64,000 nt of DNA, taken from Azolla caroliniana (taxonomy: Eukaryota > Polypodiophyta). Under the pieces are notes generated by a model. It was not told the DNA's origin, did no database searches, and saw nothing but the letters and a program-made list of their open reading frames with translations. The stretch is taken from NCBI GenBank assembly GCA_043228905.1, contig JBHGNT010000021.1, forward strand, positions 10,602,001 to 10,666,000, written 5' to 3'. Below are positions 34,185 to 46,369 of the stretch, piece after piece; the first letter of the stretch is position 1, and each line of letters begins with the position of its first letter. Position numbers and translations under genes: made by a program.

Positions 34185-34515
34185 TGTTGGGAAACATGTC
34201 CCTCCGAATGGGAAGATAGAAGAGCCGAGTTTATCAGCCTCGGTCGAAACCGAAATCGTGTAGACAACCAACTCGGGAGACTATATCTGTAAATAGTCGA
34301 AATCAGCCTCTATGGGCTATACTTGTAAATAGTCTGAAAGTTGTAGTAGTATATAAGCATCTAGGGCAATCATCATAGATGATTATCATTATTGTGAGAT
34401 AGTTAGTGTCAGGAATAGTACTAAAATAGAGAGAGAATTAGTACTAGAGAAGGGAAGTACTATTAATACTAAGAGGACGGACTGCGTAAGACTCACGAGA
34501 GAGAGATAGGGAAGG
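34185..34515 (+). repeat. 5' LTR of element D, first part
   Basis: It starts TGTTGGGAAACATGTCCC and contains a TATATAAG box near 34348, matching the family LTR layout. It ends where the GATA tail of the LINE begins. Confidence 0.7.
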
Positions 34516-34609
34516 AGAGATAGATAGATAGATAGATAGATTATATTATCGTCTTCGGAGGTCAAATATGACCTATGAGACCAAAAATATTACATTTCAC
34601 GTGATACGT

Positions 34610-35359
34610 TGTCGTGTTGCTACGCGTGTGCGTGGCGAAAGGCAGGACCACGGGGGTCTTGGACTAGGGAGTGACGGAGCATAGGAAGTCGTGCTTCACC
34701 ATTTCCGGGGCATCCCAGAAGCACACCGGAAGCAACCAAAGGGAGAGAGAGAAAGAGAGGGAGCGCGCGCTTGACACCGACTCACACACACACAGGCTGA
34801 CACCACTCACGCCCTTATGCACAGGAAACGCAGGAAAGGGGAACACCAAAAACACCCACACAAACACCGGACCCCAACAGAGACATGAATACACACAAAC
34901 AGACACAAATGTATATATATGAATGGAAGAATACATTCCCGGCTTCGTGCCGGACCAAGGTAGGTTACAACAGTCGTCTGTTGTCAAGCCGCCGTCGGGG
35001 AGCTCTCGGTTCGTCGCGCCGAGCGGGGTCTTGCACAGGAGGCCGAGCCGAAGCAAACCCTAAGCAAAACACGAAGGGGGGGGGGGGGAGAAGAAGAAGA
35101 GTAACTAACCCTAAATCTAACGGTATACCCTCTAACGCAAAATGGGCAACCCTTTCACAAAGGGCGCTCCCTTCCTTTCATAGAACAAGGAGAGGGATGC
35201 GTTACAATGTGGGATAAATCCCGATTTACATGGGATTCTTCGTCCCGACTTGACTCTTATTATTCACACAAATACATGAGGGTGAGTGCACATGGTGCAC
35301 CCCGCCGATGTAGCCAATATTTCCCCGGTTTCCACCTCTGGATGAAATTCTTCACGACA
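34610..35359 (-). repeat. 3' LTR of the gag-only element
   Basis: 750 bp, closely matching 39405-40168, including a poly-G run near 35078-35087 that has 18 or more G in the other copy. Confidence 0.92.
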
Positions 35360-38161
35360 TCCGCCCCCACCTAACCGCACGTCCACTGGTATGTGCCAAA
35401 TCTAGTTGAAGGGTGAGAGATTTCGGCTGGTGAGAAACCGGTCTTCCGTAATCCGCATCCCGGCTTGCTATCGGTTTGAACCGTCGGTTGCGGTTCTCCC
35501 TTCGCGCTTACCTCTCCGTAGACTCGTTCGACCCGTCGATGGGTCCTTCGCCGCGATCTCCGTAGTACACGTACTTCCACTGGCCCTTGTTCGGCCGTAT
35601 GCACGCTCTGTTCTCTGCCGTACATCCGATGTCCTTCGCTTGAGGAACGCCCGTTGTGGCCCGCTTGGCCTTCGTTGACCATTCGTGTTGTCCTAATTGC
35701 CGTCCCATGTTATTTCGCGTTGCCTTCGTCCTCTCGCCGCCACCTTCCTTCTCCATGGTCTTATGTTGTCGCGTCGGCTCGAACCGCCATGGTCTCCGGA
35801 ACGGTGTGGAGGATCCTTTTCTAGCCTTCTACGCGCTACCCCCGAACCACGCAACCCATCTTCGCGCTCGCCTTTCCGCTCCAGCACCTCCGTGTGCCAC
35901 ATACCCTCGTCCGTTGTTTGGCACTGCTTGTGCCGTACTCCGGTCCATTGCACGCCTTGTCGGCCCCTTTCCCGGCCAGATCGTGTATTGCCGCTCATCC
36001 GCATACCGGTGTCCTCCGCATCCGAGGAACACCCTGTAGTAGCCCGCTTGGCCCTTCCCGTCTTCGTGCTGCTACAACAGGTCCTGAGTCTTCCGCTTGC
36101 CGTCGTGCCCTCGCCCCCACTAGCTTGTCACCCCGGGCTTGCTGTGTCAGTCTTCACTACTTCGACGGAGCTACCGAGATCTACGAAGCGAGTGTGGAGG
36201 ATCCTCCTCTGGCCTCTCGTGCCATCCCTTGACTCCGACCCTGTGCAGTCCACTAGGCACTTGTCACCTCGTTCCTGGCACCTCCCTTGTGTCGTCTTCC
36301 GCTTCCTTTGTTCGGCACCGCTCGTGCCGAACACTATCCCATAGTCACACTTTGATCCGGCCCGCGATAGCCACTTGCGAGACTCTTATTCCATCCCAGG
36401 TGTGCCTTTCCGACCCGACACACCTCCCCGTTTTTTTTCCCCTACCGGCTCCTTTCGAAACCGTAGCCGGCCTGTAAGGGTTTCGTACTTCGTCCGTCCC
36501 CGTTTTACCGACCTTTGTCGATGTCGGGTCCCGTTCCTTGCCGCCGCCACCAACCTTCTCTCTCGGTCTCATGTTGCCATGTTGGCCGAACTGCCGGAGT
36601 CTCTGGTTAGGTGTGGGGATCCCGTAGGACCGGACTTCCTTACGCCCACTCACCTCGCCAGAAGGTTTGACATGGTCCGTAGCCGCCTTGCCGGCCTCAT
36701 ACCTCCTTGCCGTTCGTCACCTCCTATCGTCCGATCACGTTCTCATGCCGCCACCGATCTCCCCTATAGGACTCACGCCGGCACTCGGGCCGACCGCCGG
36801 ATCGGTGTGAGTGTCTTCGTGGGACCTCCCGTTCTGGCTTCGATTGCTCGCCTTGCCGTCGCCACCATTCCTTACTCTAGGTATCACGCCTCCTCTTGTC
36901 ATTGGCTGCCAGAGTCTCTAGAATCGGTGTGTGTAAGGTCACAGCTGCACCGCTCTACCACCGCCATCCTCTTCTGTTGGTCACGTTCACCTGCCGCCAC
37001 CGTCCTTTCCTATAGGACTCACGCCGGCTCTCGGGCCGACCGCCGGATCAGTGTGAGGATCTCCGTAAACCGCGCATCTGTAGCCCTTTTTGCCTTCGTC
37101 CCCTCGCTGCCACCGTTCGTCACTCTAGGCCTCGCGCTGGCTCTCAGGCCGACCGTCGGTTTCTGTGGAACTGGTGTCAAGGATCCTCCTATGGCTTGCC
37201 ATATCTCTGACCCTTATCCCGGGTCTTCCTTCTTTCGTAAGTCGAGAGGGTGGCTCGCTCCACACCCTCTCCTGTGGTACCAACGTACCGTGTTCCCGGC
37301 CTCTTCGTAGGCCTGGTCTCTCCCTCCCTCTCGGAATGGTTTTCCGGAAGTCTGTTCCGCCCGGTTCTCGTCTGGGTCCGTTCGTCATTCTCTGGGTTGT
37401 CGGGTCCCATTCTCCTATCGCCACCGACCTCTCCTATAGGACTCATGCCGGCTCTTGGGCCGACCGCTGGGTCAGTGTGTGGATCTCCGCAGGACCGGTC
37501 TTCGTTCTCCTTTTCATCCTTTGTACATCTCTCGAACTCGTCGTTGCTCTCCTTCTCGCGTACCCGCCTCTATCTTCCATCTCTCTCGGTCTTATGTTGC
37601 CCCATTGTCCTAACAACCGGAGTCTCCAGATAGGATGTGGCGTAACCGATTTCACAGCGTCTTTCGGCGACTCGTCCGGGCCACCTCCCCTTTTTGTGGT
37701 GTCGGTGGATAGCATCCGCTCTGTGATCAATCAAGCCCGCCTGAGCTTGATTCTCCAATGTCCGGAGTTTCGGCTCCGATGCCGATCTTGCCAGACTCTT
37801 TCCGAACCTTTGATCACCCTCCTTCCAACTCTCTACCTTCGCCAGGTCGGTCTTTCTCCCCATGTAAAAGAGGGCGGCTCGTCCCGCACCCTCTCCCGTA
37901 TCGGCACCTTTATGCCGAATCCGGCCCCGATCGAATAATCCACGACCGGATTATGCTCCACCCGTATCAGAGCGTCGCGTGGTTCGGTCCCCGGTCGGGT
38001 CGTTCCTTGGTCTCCTCGTCGACCCTTTCGTTGGCCATCTCCCATCCATCTTCGCTAGCATCGTGCCAGGACTCCTCGGTACCGCCATCCATCTCCTCGG
38101 TCTTACATGGGCATACGGGCCCGAATGCCGAGTTCTCCGGAATCGGGTACGAGGGCTTTCG
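35360..38161 (-). repeat. GC-rich degenerate internal repeats of the gag-only element
   Basis: The stretch is much richer in G+C than its surroundings and holds recurring blocks such as CTATAGGACTCACGCCGG followed by CTC(G)GGCCGACCGC, at about 36763, 37009 and 37432 with weaker copies near 37123 and 38225. Long open frames exist in nearly all frames because stop codons are rare in such DNA. None shows a protein family. Confidence 0.75.
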
Positions 38162-39304
38162 TCAGCTGCTTCCCCGTATCGTCTCGCCGGTGATTCTCGG
38201 TCTCTCGCCGCCGCCTTCCTCCTCTTGGGACTCACGTGGGCACTCGGGCCCGACTGCCATCGTCTCGGGAGAAAGTGTGGGAAGACCCGAGGAATAGCCC
38301 GTCCGTTTTATGCTCTTGTCCGTAGTCACCGGCTCTTCGTGGTCGTCGGTCGACTCTTTACCGATCGTGCAAGCCCCGCTTGGGCTTGCTTCTCCATTGT
38401 CCGGGGTCTCGGGCTGACACGCCCAAAACCGCTGGTCCCAACGTTCCGATTCCGCGATCGGTATCTCGGCCTCATCCTTGACCGTTCTATCTCTGCAAGT
38501 CGAGAGGGCGTTTTGTTCCGCACCCTCTCCCATGGTACCGTTGTACCGATCTTTCGCAGCCGCGTGGGGCAAGTCCGTCTCCTCAGTCTCGGCGCGCGGC
38601 CTCGGTCTTTCCTCTTCTTCAAGCATCGCCTCGAGAGCTGCGTACGCCTCCACAATCCGGGCCTCAACGCCGACCCTTGCCAACTCCCTTTTCCGTTCGG
38701 CCTCTTCCTGTTGTGATGGCACGCCGTTGCGCGCCTTCCTCTTAGCCTTCTCGGCTCACTCATCGTCTAGCTGTTGGCACACCCTTCCGACCTTCGACCA
38801 GTCCTCCGTAAGCCCATTCGCTCCGTCGTCGTCTTCGAGCTCAATCCCGATGACCTCCCGTTCCGCTCGGTCGATCGACCCGACGAACAATAGGACCTTG
38901 TCCGCCCCCACCAAACCTTGTTCCCGCTCCAGGAACCGAGCAAGCCGTCGCTCGAACTCTCAGAACGCCTTGGTCGCGCCCCGGTGGGTCTTTGCCGATG
39001 CTACCCACTGGTCGAAGTCGTGTCGTCCACGACTCTTCCGCCGTCCTCCGTATGCCTTCAGGAGCGCCTCTTCGAAGGCCTCCCACGAACTATGAGCCTC
39101 ACAGGGCTCCTTTACTTCCGCATGCATCCGGACAGCTACGACCCGACAGAAGAACTCCAGCCTCAACGACTCATCTACGCCACGCTCCTCCATTTCCGCG
39201 TTGTAGGCTTCCATGTAAGATGGGACTTTGTCCCCGTTGAAACGGTCGACTCTTTCGACCACTCGCTGAACCGCTTGTTGTGCTGCTTCTCCCCTCATCA
39301 CCAC
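38162..39304 (-). pseudogene. gag of the gag-only element
   Basis: The minus-strand text has the gag core FNGDKVPSYMEAYNAEMEER, W-x-x-F-E-E-A-L-L-K-A-Y and a following FERRLARFLEREQG block, parallel to the gag of element R. Stops near 38958 and 38758 split the frame. The C-terminal part (38722-38162) is long, acidic and rich in Glu/Arg. No zinc knuckle was found. Confidence 0.75.
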
Positions 39305-39404
39305 TCATGCCGACTCCAACACCACTTCGGCCACCATCTCCGCGAGGTCGTCGTCTTCCGACTCCATCCTCCCTTGCCGCCTTTCACGTCGGGTTCACCA
39401 AATA

Positions 39405-40168
39405 TGTCGCATTGCTACGCGCGTGCGTGGCGAAAGGCGGGACCACGGGGGTCTTGGACTAGGGAGTGACGGAGCGTAGGACGTCGTACTTCACCATTTC
39501 CGGGGCATCCCAAAAGCACACCAGAAGCAACCGAAGGGAGAGAGAGAAAGAGAGGGAGCGCGCGCTTAACACCGACTCACGCACACATAGGCTGACACGA
39601 CTCACGCCCTTATGCACAGGAAACGCAGGAAAGGGGAACACCAAAAACACCTGCACAAACACCGGACCCCAACAGAGACATGAATATGCACAGACAAACA
39701 CAAATGTATATATATGAATGGAAGAATACATTCCCGGCTTCGTGTCGGACCAAGGTAGGTTACAACAGTCGTCTGTTGTCAAGCCGCCGTCGGGGAGCTC
39801 TCGGTTCGTCGCGCCGAGCGGGGTCTTGCACAGGAGACCAAGCCGAAGCAAACCCTAAGCAAAACACGAAGGGGGGGGGGGGGGGGGGAGAAGAAGAAGA
39901 GGAAGAAGAGTAACTAACCGTAAATCTAACGGTATACCCTCTAACGCAAAATGGGCAACCCTTTCACAAAGGGCGCTCCCTTCCTTTTATAGAACAAGGA
40001 GAGGGATGCGTTACAATGTGGGATAAATCCCGATTTACATGGGATTCTTCGTCCCGACTTGACTCTTATTATTCACACAAATACATGAGGGTGAGTGCAC
40101 ATGGTGCACCCTGCCGATGTAGCCAATATTTCCCCGGTTTCCACCTCTGGACGAAATTCTTCACGACA
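39405..40168 (-). repeat. 5' LTR of the gag-only element
   Basis: 764 bp; the length difference from its partner lies mainly in the poly-G and GAAGAA tracts near 39870-39910. Confidence 0.92.
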
Positions 40169-43100
40169 ACGTGTGAAAGTGAGTAGTGACTCTCGATGTT
40201 CAAGAACTTTACCAATGAATGTTGCAATAGAGAGTGCACATTGTGGTTGTGAGAGGAATTCATGCAAAGATTGGGCTCGATCGAAGAGATGTGGAAAGCA
40301 TGGTCGAATATGATCAAAAGCAAAGCATTGTATCAAAGTGTGATACTCAGACTCGCGAACTTGTTTAGGGCAAAGTCTGCATAGCCGACCACTCTCATCA
40401 CTTGTGCCCCAACGCCCTGTTTCACATCGCAATGCATGTGAGCTAAGTCGCATGGAAGCAATGGTTCGAATGGCAGATAATGGTATGGGCTCTAACATGT
40501 ATGGATGTGTACGATTTCCCCGTTCCGCAAAGAATATGGTTTTGTAGTTAGGTGCAACATGTGTAGTATAATGTGTGAAGCGTGAGCCTCCACATTTGTC
40601 CCATGTCATGATACATTGGCATTGCAAAAATGCCTCATTTACAAAGGAATCTAATGATGCATCATGAAGCAAGTGTTTCGCATCCCATCTACCAAACCAT
40701 TTTTCTATATCTTGCATCCAACCAGAACACAATTTTGCTTTTATGCGTCTTTTGGATCTTTTTGCTTGCTTCCCATGCAATTCTAGGAAGTCGATGTGAG
40801 GGACTTTTTTGAACCTTAAGCATGTATTCAACAACCCTTTCCATGGCCATGATCTCAATGGGAAACGATCCCGTCTCAAGGAGGAGAAGGGTGTACGACG
40901 TTTGTTTCTTAACTTGTAGAAACTTGGTAAGAAAATGCTTTTTGACATTTTCAAACTCTTTCCACATAGATTTAGGGATGCTACCGCCCCATACTTCCAC
41001 CCCATAGAGAAGAACCGGTGTCATCAAAGTGTTGAAAAGATATTTCTTGAGGACCCAACACTTAATATCTCCAAGGTTGCATGTGTTCTCAAATGCATAG
41101 TATGCTCGCTTGCCCGCCTCTAAGCGACGTGTAGCACATTCATTCCATCTATGATTCGAAGGAACTTCAAGGCCAAGATATTTGAAGCTTTCCACACATT
41201 CAAGTGGCTCATTGTTGTACATTATGCATGGTTTATCTCTTTTTTGGCTCTTCACAAGCATAATATTTGTTTTAGAGCTATTGACACTAAATTTAGTATG
41301 CATGCAATTTTTTCCCAATGCCTTCATAAGCTTTTATGCATCTCCTAAAGTATTTGCGAAAAGCACTACATTATCTGCATATAGCAAAAGCATAATCACA
41401 ACATTCCCAATGGCAACTTCTTCAACACATTCTTCATTTGCAAACTTGGTAACCATTTCTTCCAATTCATCAATGCATAGAACAAATAGTGTTGGTGAGA
41501 GTGGGCATCCTTGCTTAACACCAATAGTGCTTTTGAAAATATCTGAAAGTTTATCTGTCATGCGCACACAACATATAACCTTCTCATAAATTCGGGAAAT
41601 TGCAAGCATATATTCACTTGGCACCTCAAGTTCTTCCATTTGCCTCCAAAGATACTCACGAGGTACCATATCAAAAGCTTTCCTGAAGTCTACAAAGCAA
41701 CAATATAAACCTTTACCTCTAAGGCGACTTTCCTCCATTAATACTCGAAGGGTGATAAGGTGATCAATGGTGCTATGGTGTTTCCAAAAGCCAGCTTGTC
41801 CATAAGCTCTCTTACCACTTTTTTCAGCCCATACACTTATCTTTGATTCCATTATACATCCAAATAGTTTTGCCATTAATGAGCCAACCATGATGGTTCA
41901 ATAGTTGTTTACATTATTTATATCTCCACCTTTATGTAAAGGTTTGATCCAATTTGTAGTCCAATCGTACGACATACCATGTTGCAATGAATCATTAAAC
42001 ATATCGCTTATCCATATATGTGCTTCCTTTCCCGTCCATTTGAGCATTTCAGCCTCTATACATTGAAGATCACTTGCCTTTCGAGAGGCCAATTTCTTAA
42101 GTCCTATGCATATATCTTCAATTGTAAAGAAAGGAGGCATATGTGAAAGAGAACCATAACACATCATCTTTCCGGCAAGAGATAACTCATAACTCATAGA
42201 CAAGTCGTGAAGAGTTAAGTCACCATAACTCTCAACACGTTTCCCCTTTAGATTTCCCCAAAATTTAGCACATGCATGTGCTTTCTCTTGCATTTGGATA
42301 AATTGTTGAGTAACTTCCCATATTCTTCTCTTTCTTTGAATACGCCTTTTATACTCATGCAAATGCTTTTGGTAATTCTCTTTATCCTTAACTACATCCA
42401 AAACCATAAGGCACTTTCGAGCTTCACGACATTCTTTATCAAACCATTTTTTCCTATGTTTCTTGGTGCATTTCCAAGATGTGCGGTTGGTCAAAAAACA
42501 TTGTTTGTACATGAGAGAATGACTTTCTTGAACGCTTCCCATTTGCATTCTAGTGTGGCACCATGTTGTATCTATGTCATTTGTAACATATCCTCAACCA
42601 TTTTGGAATACATGGGTGCTCGCTTAAGGTTCATGCTCAAGTGTGGTTGTTTATTATCTTTAATAGCCTTCTCACAATCAAACCTATGCATACATTTGAG
42701 ATCAATACATAAAGGCCTATGATCGGATTCCGGTGTCCATTCACCAAGTGAGAATTTATGTATACGAGCCAAAATACCTTCGGAAAGTAGCACATAGTCA
42801 ATCACACTATTTCCGTTGTGTTTTCTACATGTAAAACCATTGGTGTTGGGCCATTAGGAAATACCATTTGCAATAAGCAATCCAGTACTATTGCACATTT
42901 GTAGGAGTAACTTCCCAAATTGGTTCGGATCTTTTTCATCGCTAGAAGAGCGGTTATACATTTGCATATCCTCTTGCATCCTTGAGATATGTGGCATGAA
43001 AGATTCTTGTGAATCAAGTTGGAAACTTCTTGTAAGAGCATTCATGTCACCAAAGACAATAACTTCCCCTTTGGATTTGAAATAAGCAATATCATCTTCT

Positions 43101-43519
43101 AGATTGGCAAACGGTTGATCTTTATCCAAACAAGCATAAAAGTTAGAATCTTGATGAGGAATGTAACATCCAACTACAAAAGTGGGCAAATCATTAGGTG
43201 TTTCTATTTTGAGCCATATGTAGCATTTATTTTCATCATTTTTTATGATTGACACATATTTCTCTATTTCCTTCTTAATCAAACATGCCACCCCTCCTTG
43301 TCGTCTTCTTTGTCTTGGATTTTTCTTCCATATCAAAGAGTGTACATTATAGTTTCCTAAACCTTGAATCCTTTTAGTATCATGCTCCCATGTTTCAACA
43401 AGAAGTGTGATATCCGAGTCATCGACGAACTCCTCTATGCCAAATCCCGCATTCCATGGGTATCCATTGCAATTCCAAAAGCATAGTCGTAAAAGGCGTG
43501 GGTTAGTCTCATAGATCAC
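40169..43519 (-). pseudogene. LINE ORF2: endonuclease, reverse transcriptase, CCHC finger
   Basis: The APE-type endonuclease begins LRLCFWNCNG (43519) and shows VETW, GGVACLIKK, VIVFGDMNA, IDYVLLS and SDHRPL (to about 42690). Reverse transcriptase follows with WFDKECREARK, IKPLHKGGD, CCFVDFRKAFDMVP, GVKQGCPLSPTLF and LLLYADNVVLFAN; the usual YADD is YADN here. A C-terminal finger C-R-L-C-P-K-Q-V ... H-T-L-I-Q-C lies near 40375. Stops or frameshifts near 42855, 42570, 41896 and 41340 separate the pieces. It cannot retrotranspose. Confidence 0.88.
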
Positions 43520-43525
43520 GTGTCC

Positions 43526-44394
43526 CTATTTGCCTACATTTCCATCTTTAGGCACATCCTTAACCTTATTTTTCAATATTTCTTCATATGCTTTACGACG
43601 AGCATTTTGTTGTGAGATATTACGATCTTCACTCACAAAGCATTGTGTACCTTTGAGGTATACCCAACTATTTTCGAGTATGATCCGCCGCTTTGTATCA
43701 TCTGTCATTGTGCATACAATAGGCCTTTCTCCGGAGCGAGTAACACCATGTTTCCCAACTCGGTGTGCCCCATATACATTCACATCTGACATCCCATAAT
43801 GCATGCTAAAAAATTCACCAATGGCCTTTCCAAGGGATGCGGGTGTTTCCATACCCTCTTCTTTAATCCCACGACAACAATGTTCTTTGATTTTCGTTCA
43901 CGTTCTTTCAATTCTCAGACATCTATGCTTTCTATATTCTTCTCTTGATGCATCACATGCATATTAGAGGAGTTTGATAGAACATCCCCACCACATACAT
44001 CGGCCCATGATTTCGTTGTACATACATTTTTCATCTCACTTACATCCCGCCTCATCGTGTCCAATTTTTCTTCTTTTAATGCTTCCTTTAACTCAATCTT
44101 GTTAAGGCGCTCATTTGTTTCAAAAGAAGCTCTTTTACATTCTTGAATCTCTTCTTGAAGTTTTGCAACCACTTGTTTCAGACTTTCATTCTCAATGACA
44201 ACACTTTGGATCTTAGTATTCTCTTTCATTAACGTCCTAATCTCTTCACCTTGCTTGTTTATGGTTTCTTGAAGAGAAATCAAGTGACTCACAAGCATTT
44301 TGTCCATTGCATTAGAATCAAGATTTGTTGGTGATCTTGGCTCATTATCAATCATACCCCCGATTTTTGCGGCGGTTTTATGAGTATTTGCCAT
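43526..44394 (-). pseudogene. LINE ORF1, coiled-coil RNA-binding protein
   Basis: ATG 44394 opens MANTHKTAAKIGGMIDNEP, followed by a long heptad-rich coiled coil (about residues 30-125). After a TGA near 43917 and a frameshift the text continues with KSKNIVVVGLK and the AHRVGKHG...RPIVCTM domain typical of L1-type ORF1 RNA-binding regions (43852-43526). Its role is to bind LINE RNA in a ribonucleoprotein particle. Confidence 0.8.
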
Positions 44395-44657
44395 TGTATG
44401 GACAAACCCTACGGGAAGAGAGAGACTGAGAGGGAAGGAGAGAGAATGTACCCTTCACTCGATTTAGGGCTTCAAAATCTACCTTCCGTTTGAGGAACCG
44501 TAGGGCAAAGATGGATGCAGATGAAAATGCTCATAACTTCTCGCCACGGTAACAGAATTCAGTAAATGAACATTCTTTCGAAAGCTCTCTCAAAGAGCTT
44601 TCCAACGAGCTATAGAACGTAGAAAACGATGGCTGGAATAAACTTACAGAGAGATTT

Positions 44658-44735
<78 letters not shown>
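44658..44735. repeat. (GA)n microsatellite
   Basis: A pure GA run of nearly 80 bp lies in the 5' leader of the LINE. Confidence 0.97.
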
Positions 44736-44739
<4 letters not shown>

Positions 44740-44899
44740 ATGATATATCCTGTGAAGAGTAAGTACAAAATAGCTATGAGGCTTAAGACTGGTGTTGAAC
44801 CAATTTGGTTCGAAATAATGCCATGTACCTCTTTTTATAGTGTTATTAGGAATAGTCCTTAAGCTTCTAGAATGTTCCAAAGAAATTTGGAATATACAA

Positions 44900-45301
44900 T
44901 AATTTTCTATAGTAAAATTTAAATGAAAATAATATCCTACGTATTACAATAGATAATGTAATGGTCAAGAGCTTGACCTATATAACATAAGGTTCTCGGT
45001 TCGAGTCTTGCCATATCATGACAATTAGCATGGGGAAGTTGTCTCCGTAATCAAGAGAACGCGTGAAAGAGGAAGAGTGTGAGTAAGTGCAACTCTATTG
45101 CCGTCTTCTGACGAAGAAGAACTCTATATGTTTTCGGAGCAAGCGGACTCCACGTTGTTTTTTCCCAGTTCGGGTTTTCCACGGTAAAATATGTGTGTTC
45201 TCTATGTTTGCTATTCTTTTCTTCGGTTTTCTGTCAAAGTGTTATTTCTTCCACACGAATATACGAACGGTAACCGGTTGTGGCCGGTCACGAGCGTGAC
45301 A
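44900..45301 (+). repeat. 5' LTR of element D, second part
   Basis: The U5-like text (GGGTTTTCCACGG, TGTGTTCTCTATG, GTGGCCGG) matches the end of the LTR of E and ends GCGTGACA, just before the primer-binding site TGGTATCAAAGTG at 45304. The left border with the LINE is approximate. Confidence 0.6.
44948..45010 (+). repeat. tRNA-like segment
   Basis: AATGGTCAAGAGCTTGACC followed by GGTTCTCGGTTCGAGTCTTGCC resembles the D-arm and T-arm of a tRNA (box B GGTTCGAGTC). No complete cloverleaf is visible, so it is a relic or a SINE head. Confidence 0.45.
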
Positions 45302-45316
45302 AGTGGTATCAAAGTG

Positions 45317-45762
45317 ATGGAAGACTCGTTCGGTGGCATGTTTAAGCTAACCCGCTCCAACTACTCAGTGTGGAAGTCGAATATGACAGACATGCTCGTG
45401 TGCAAAGACTCTGGATGTCAGTGCAATTCGCAGATAAAACACCAGACAAGATCGATGCATCGACTTGGCAAATACTACATCTGAAGGCGGCTGCATATAT
45501 AAGGTGTTTTATAGACATGAGTTTATATAACAACTTCGGCGAAGAAACATAAGCATATGTCCTGTTCAGTGTCATGTTCGAAAACAAGAACGTGGTGAAT
45601 CGAGTCTCAGTATTTCGAAAACTCGTGAGGCTATGGTATTAGGATGGCTCCAGTATGGCGGAGCACATCAATGCCTTCCAAGTATTGATGAATCAAACCA
45701 CATCTCTAGAAGTACCTTTGGCCGATGAGGTATTAGCATTGTTGTTGTTGGGATCCCTTCTA
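45317..45762 (+). pseudogene. element D gag, first part
   Basis: The ATG at 45317 opens MEDSFGGMFKLTRSNYSVWK, the same gag family as C and E. A frameshift near 45410 and stops near 45549 and 45640 break it. Element E interrupts it at LLLLGSL; it resumes at 55913 with DSWxxLVVTLGN, the text found uninterrupted in element C. Confidence 0.85.
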
Positions 45763-46340
45763 TGTTGGGAATTTGGTCCCTACGGATGGGATCCGAAGGG
45801 GCCGGATTGGACGACCCGGATGAAGAAACCGGATCCAGAAGGGTTCCGGATGAGACCCGGAAATCGGATCGAGTGAATCCGGATGGATCCAGCGCAAACC
45901 AGATCCAAGGACATATTTGTAAATATGTTAAGAGTATGCCCATTGAGGCTATATTTGTAAATGGCCCTGAAGTCATATGAGTATAAATATGACTTAGGGC
46001 AACCATATAGAGATGTGGCGAGATTTGTTGTAGAGAGAGAGTGAGATAGTAGCTACAAGCACTTTCTGTTGTAACCACCGTCTAGCGAAGATCGCGAGCA
46101 TGAGGTCATTGCCTCTATGTTTCCACTTTGTATTTCCTCTCATATAGTGATAGTTTAGAGTTTGTGGGCTCCCGTGGTTTTTCCCGATTAGGGTTTTCCA
46201 CGCAGACATCCTATGTTCTCTATCGTTGTTTTGTGTACATGCATTCATCATACCTATTTCCCATTTTTGTGTTTGGTTCTTCATAGAGTGATTTGGACTC
46301 AGTTGTGGCCGAGCAATACTTCCGCGCTAATTACTTCACA
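45763..46340 (+). repeat. 5' LTR of element E
   Basis: 578 bp, TG...CA, with a GTATAAATATG box near 45979. Confidence 0.9.
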
Positions 46341-46369
46341 AACTGGTATCAGAGCAAACAACACAGGAA

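Larger units (their letters stand above)
34610..40168 (-). mobile_element. gag-only, GC-rich LTR element nested in the LINE
   Basis: The LTRs are 34610-35359 and 39405-40168, beginning TGTCG and ending CGACA on the plus strand. The reverse-complement polypurine tract (CCGCCCCCACC) follows 35359, and the reverse-complement primer-binding site CGTCGGGTTCACCA ends just before 39405. A 4-bp ACGT repeat (34606-34609 and 40169-40172) is the likely target-site duplication. The body encodes gag but no protease, integrase or reverse transcriptase. It looks like a non-autonomous (TR-GAG or LARD-like) derivative, probably mobilised by relatives of element R. Confidence 0.85.
34516..44880 (-). mobile_element. 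LINE (non-LTR retrotransposon) inserted in the LTR of D
   Basis: ORF1 (coiled coil plus C-terminal domain) and ORF2 (endonuclease, reverse transcriptase, C-terminal CCHC) lie on the minus strand. The 3' end is a GATA/ATCT microsatellite tail (34516-34545), not poly-A. An LTR element (34610-40168) splits the region after ORF2. The 5' border is uncertain and lies somewhere between 44400 and 44930. The 5' region holds a GA microsatellite (about 44658-44735). Confidence 0.8.

Noticed and set aside
36763-37470. Regular satellite array
   Set aside because: The spacing of the recurring blocks is irregular (about 246 and 423 bp), so it is a degenerate dispersed repeat within one element.
35371-38297. 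Long overlapping open frames on both strands (up to 311 codons)
   Set aside because: They come from very GC-rich repeat DNA where stop codons are rare; no frame shows a family motif and they overlap in every phase.
44629-44880. RE-repeat and LS-repeat proteins
   Set aside because: These are translations of a GA microsatellite.
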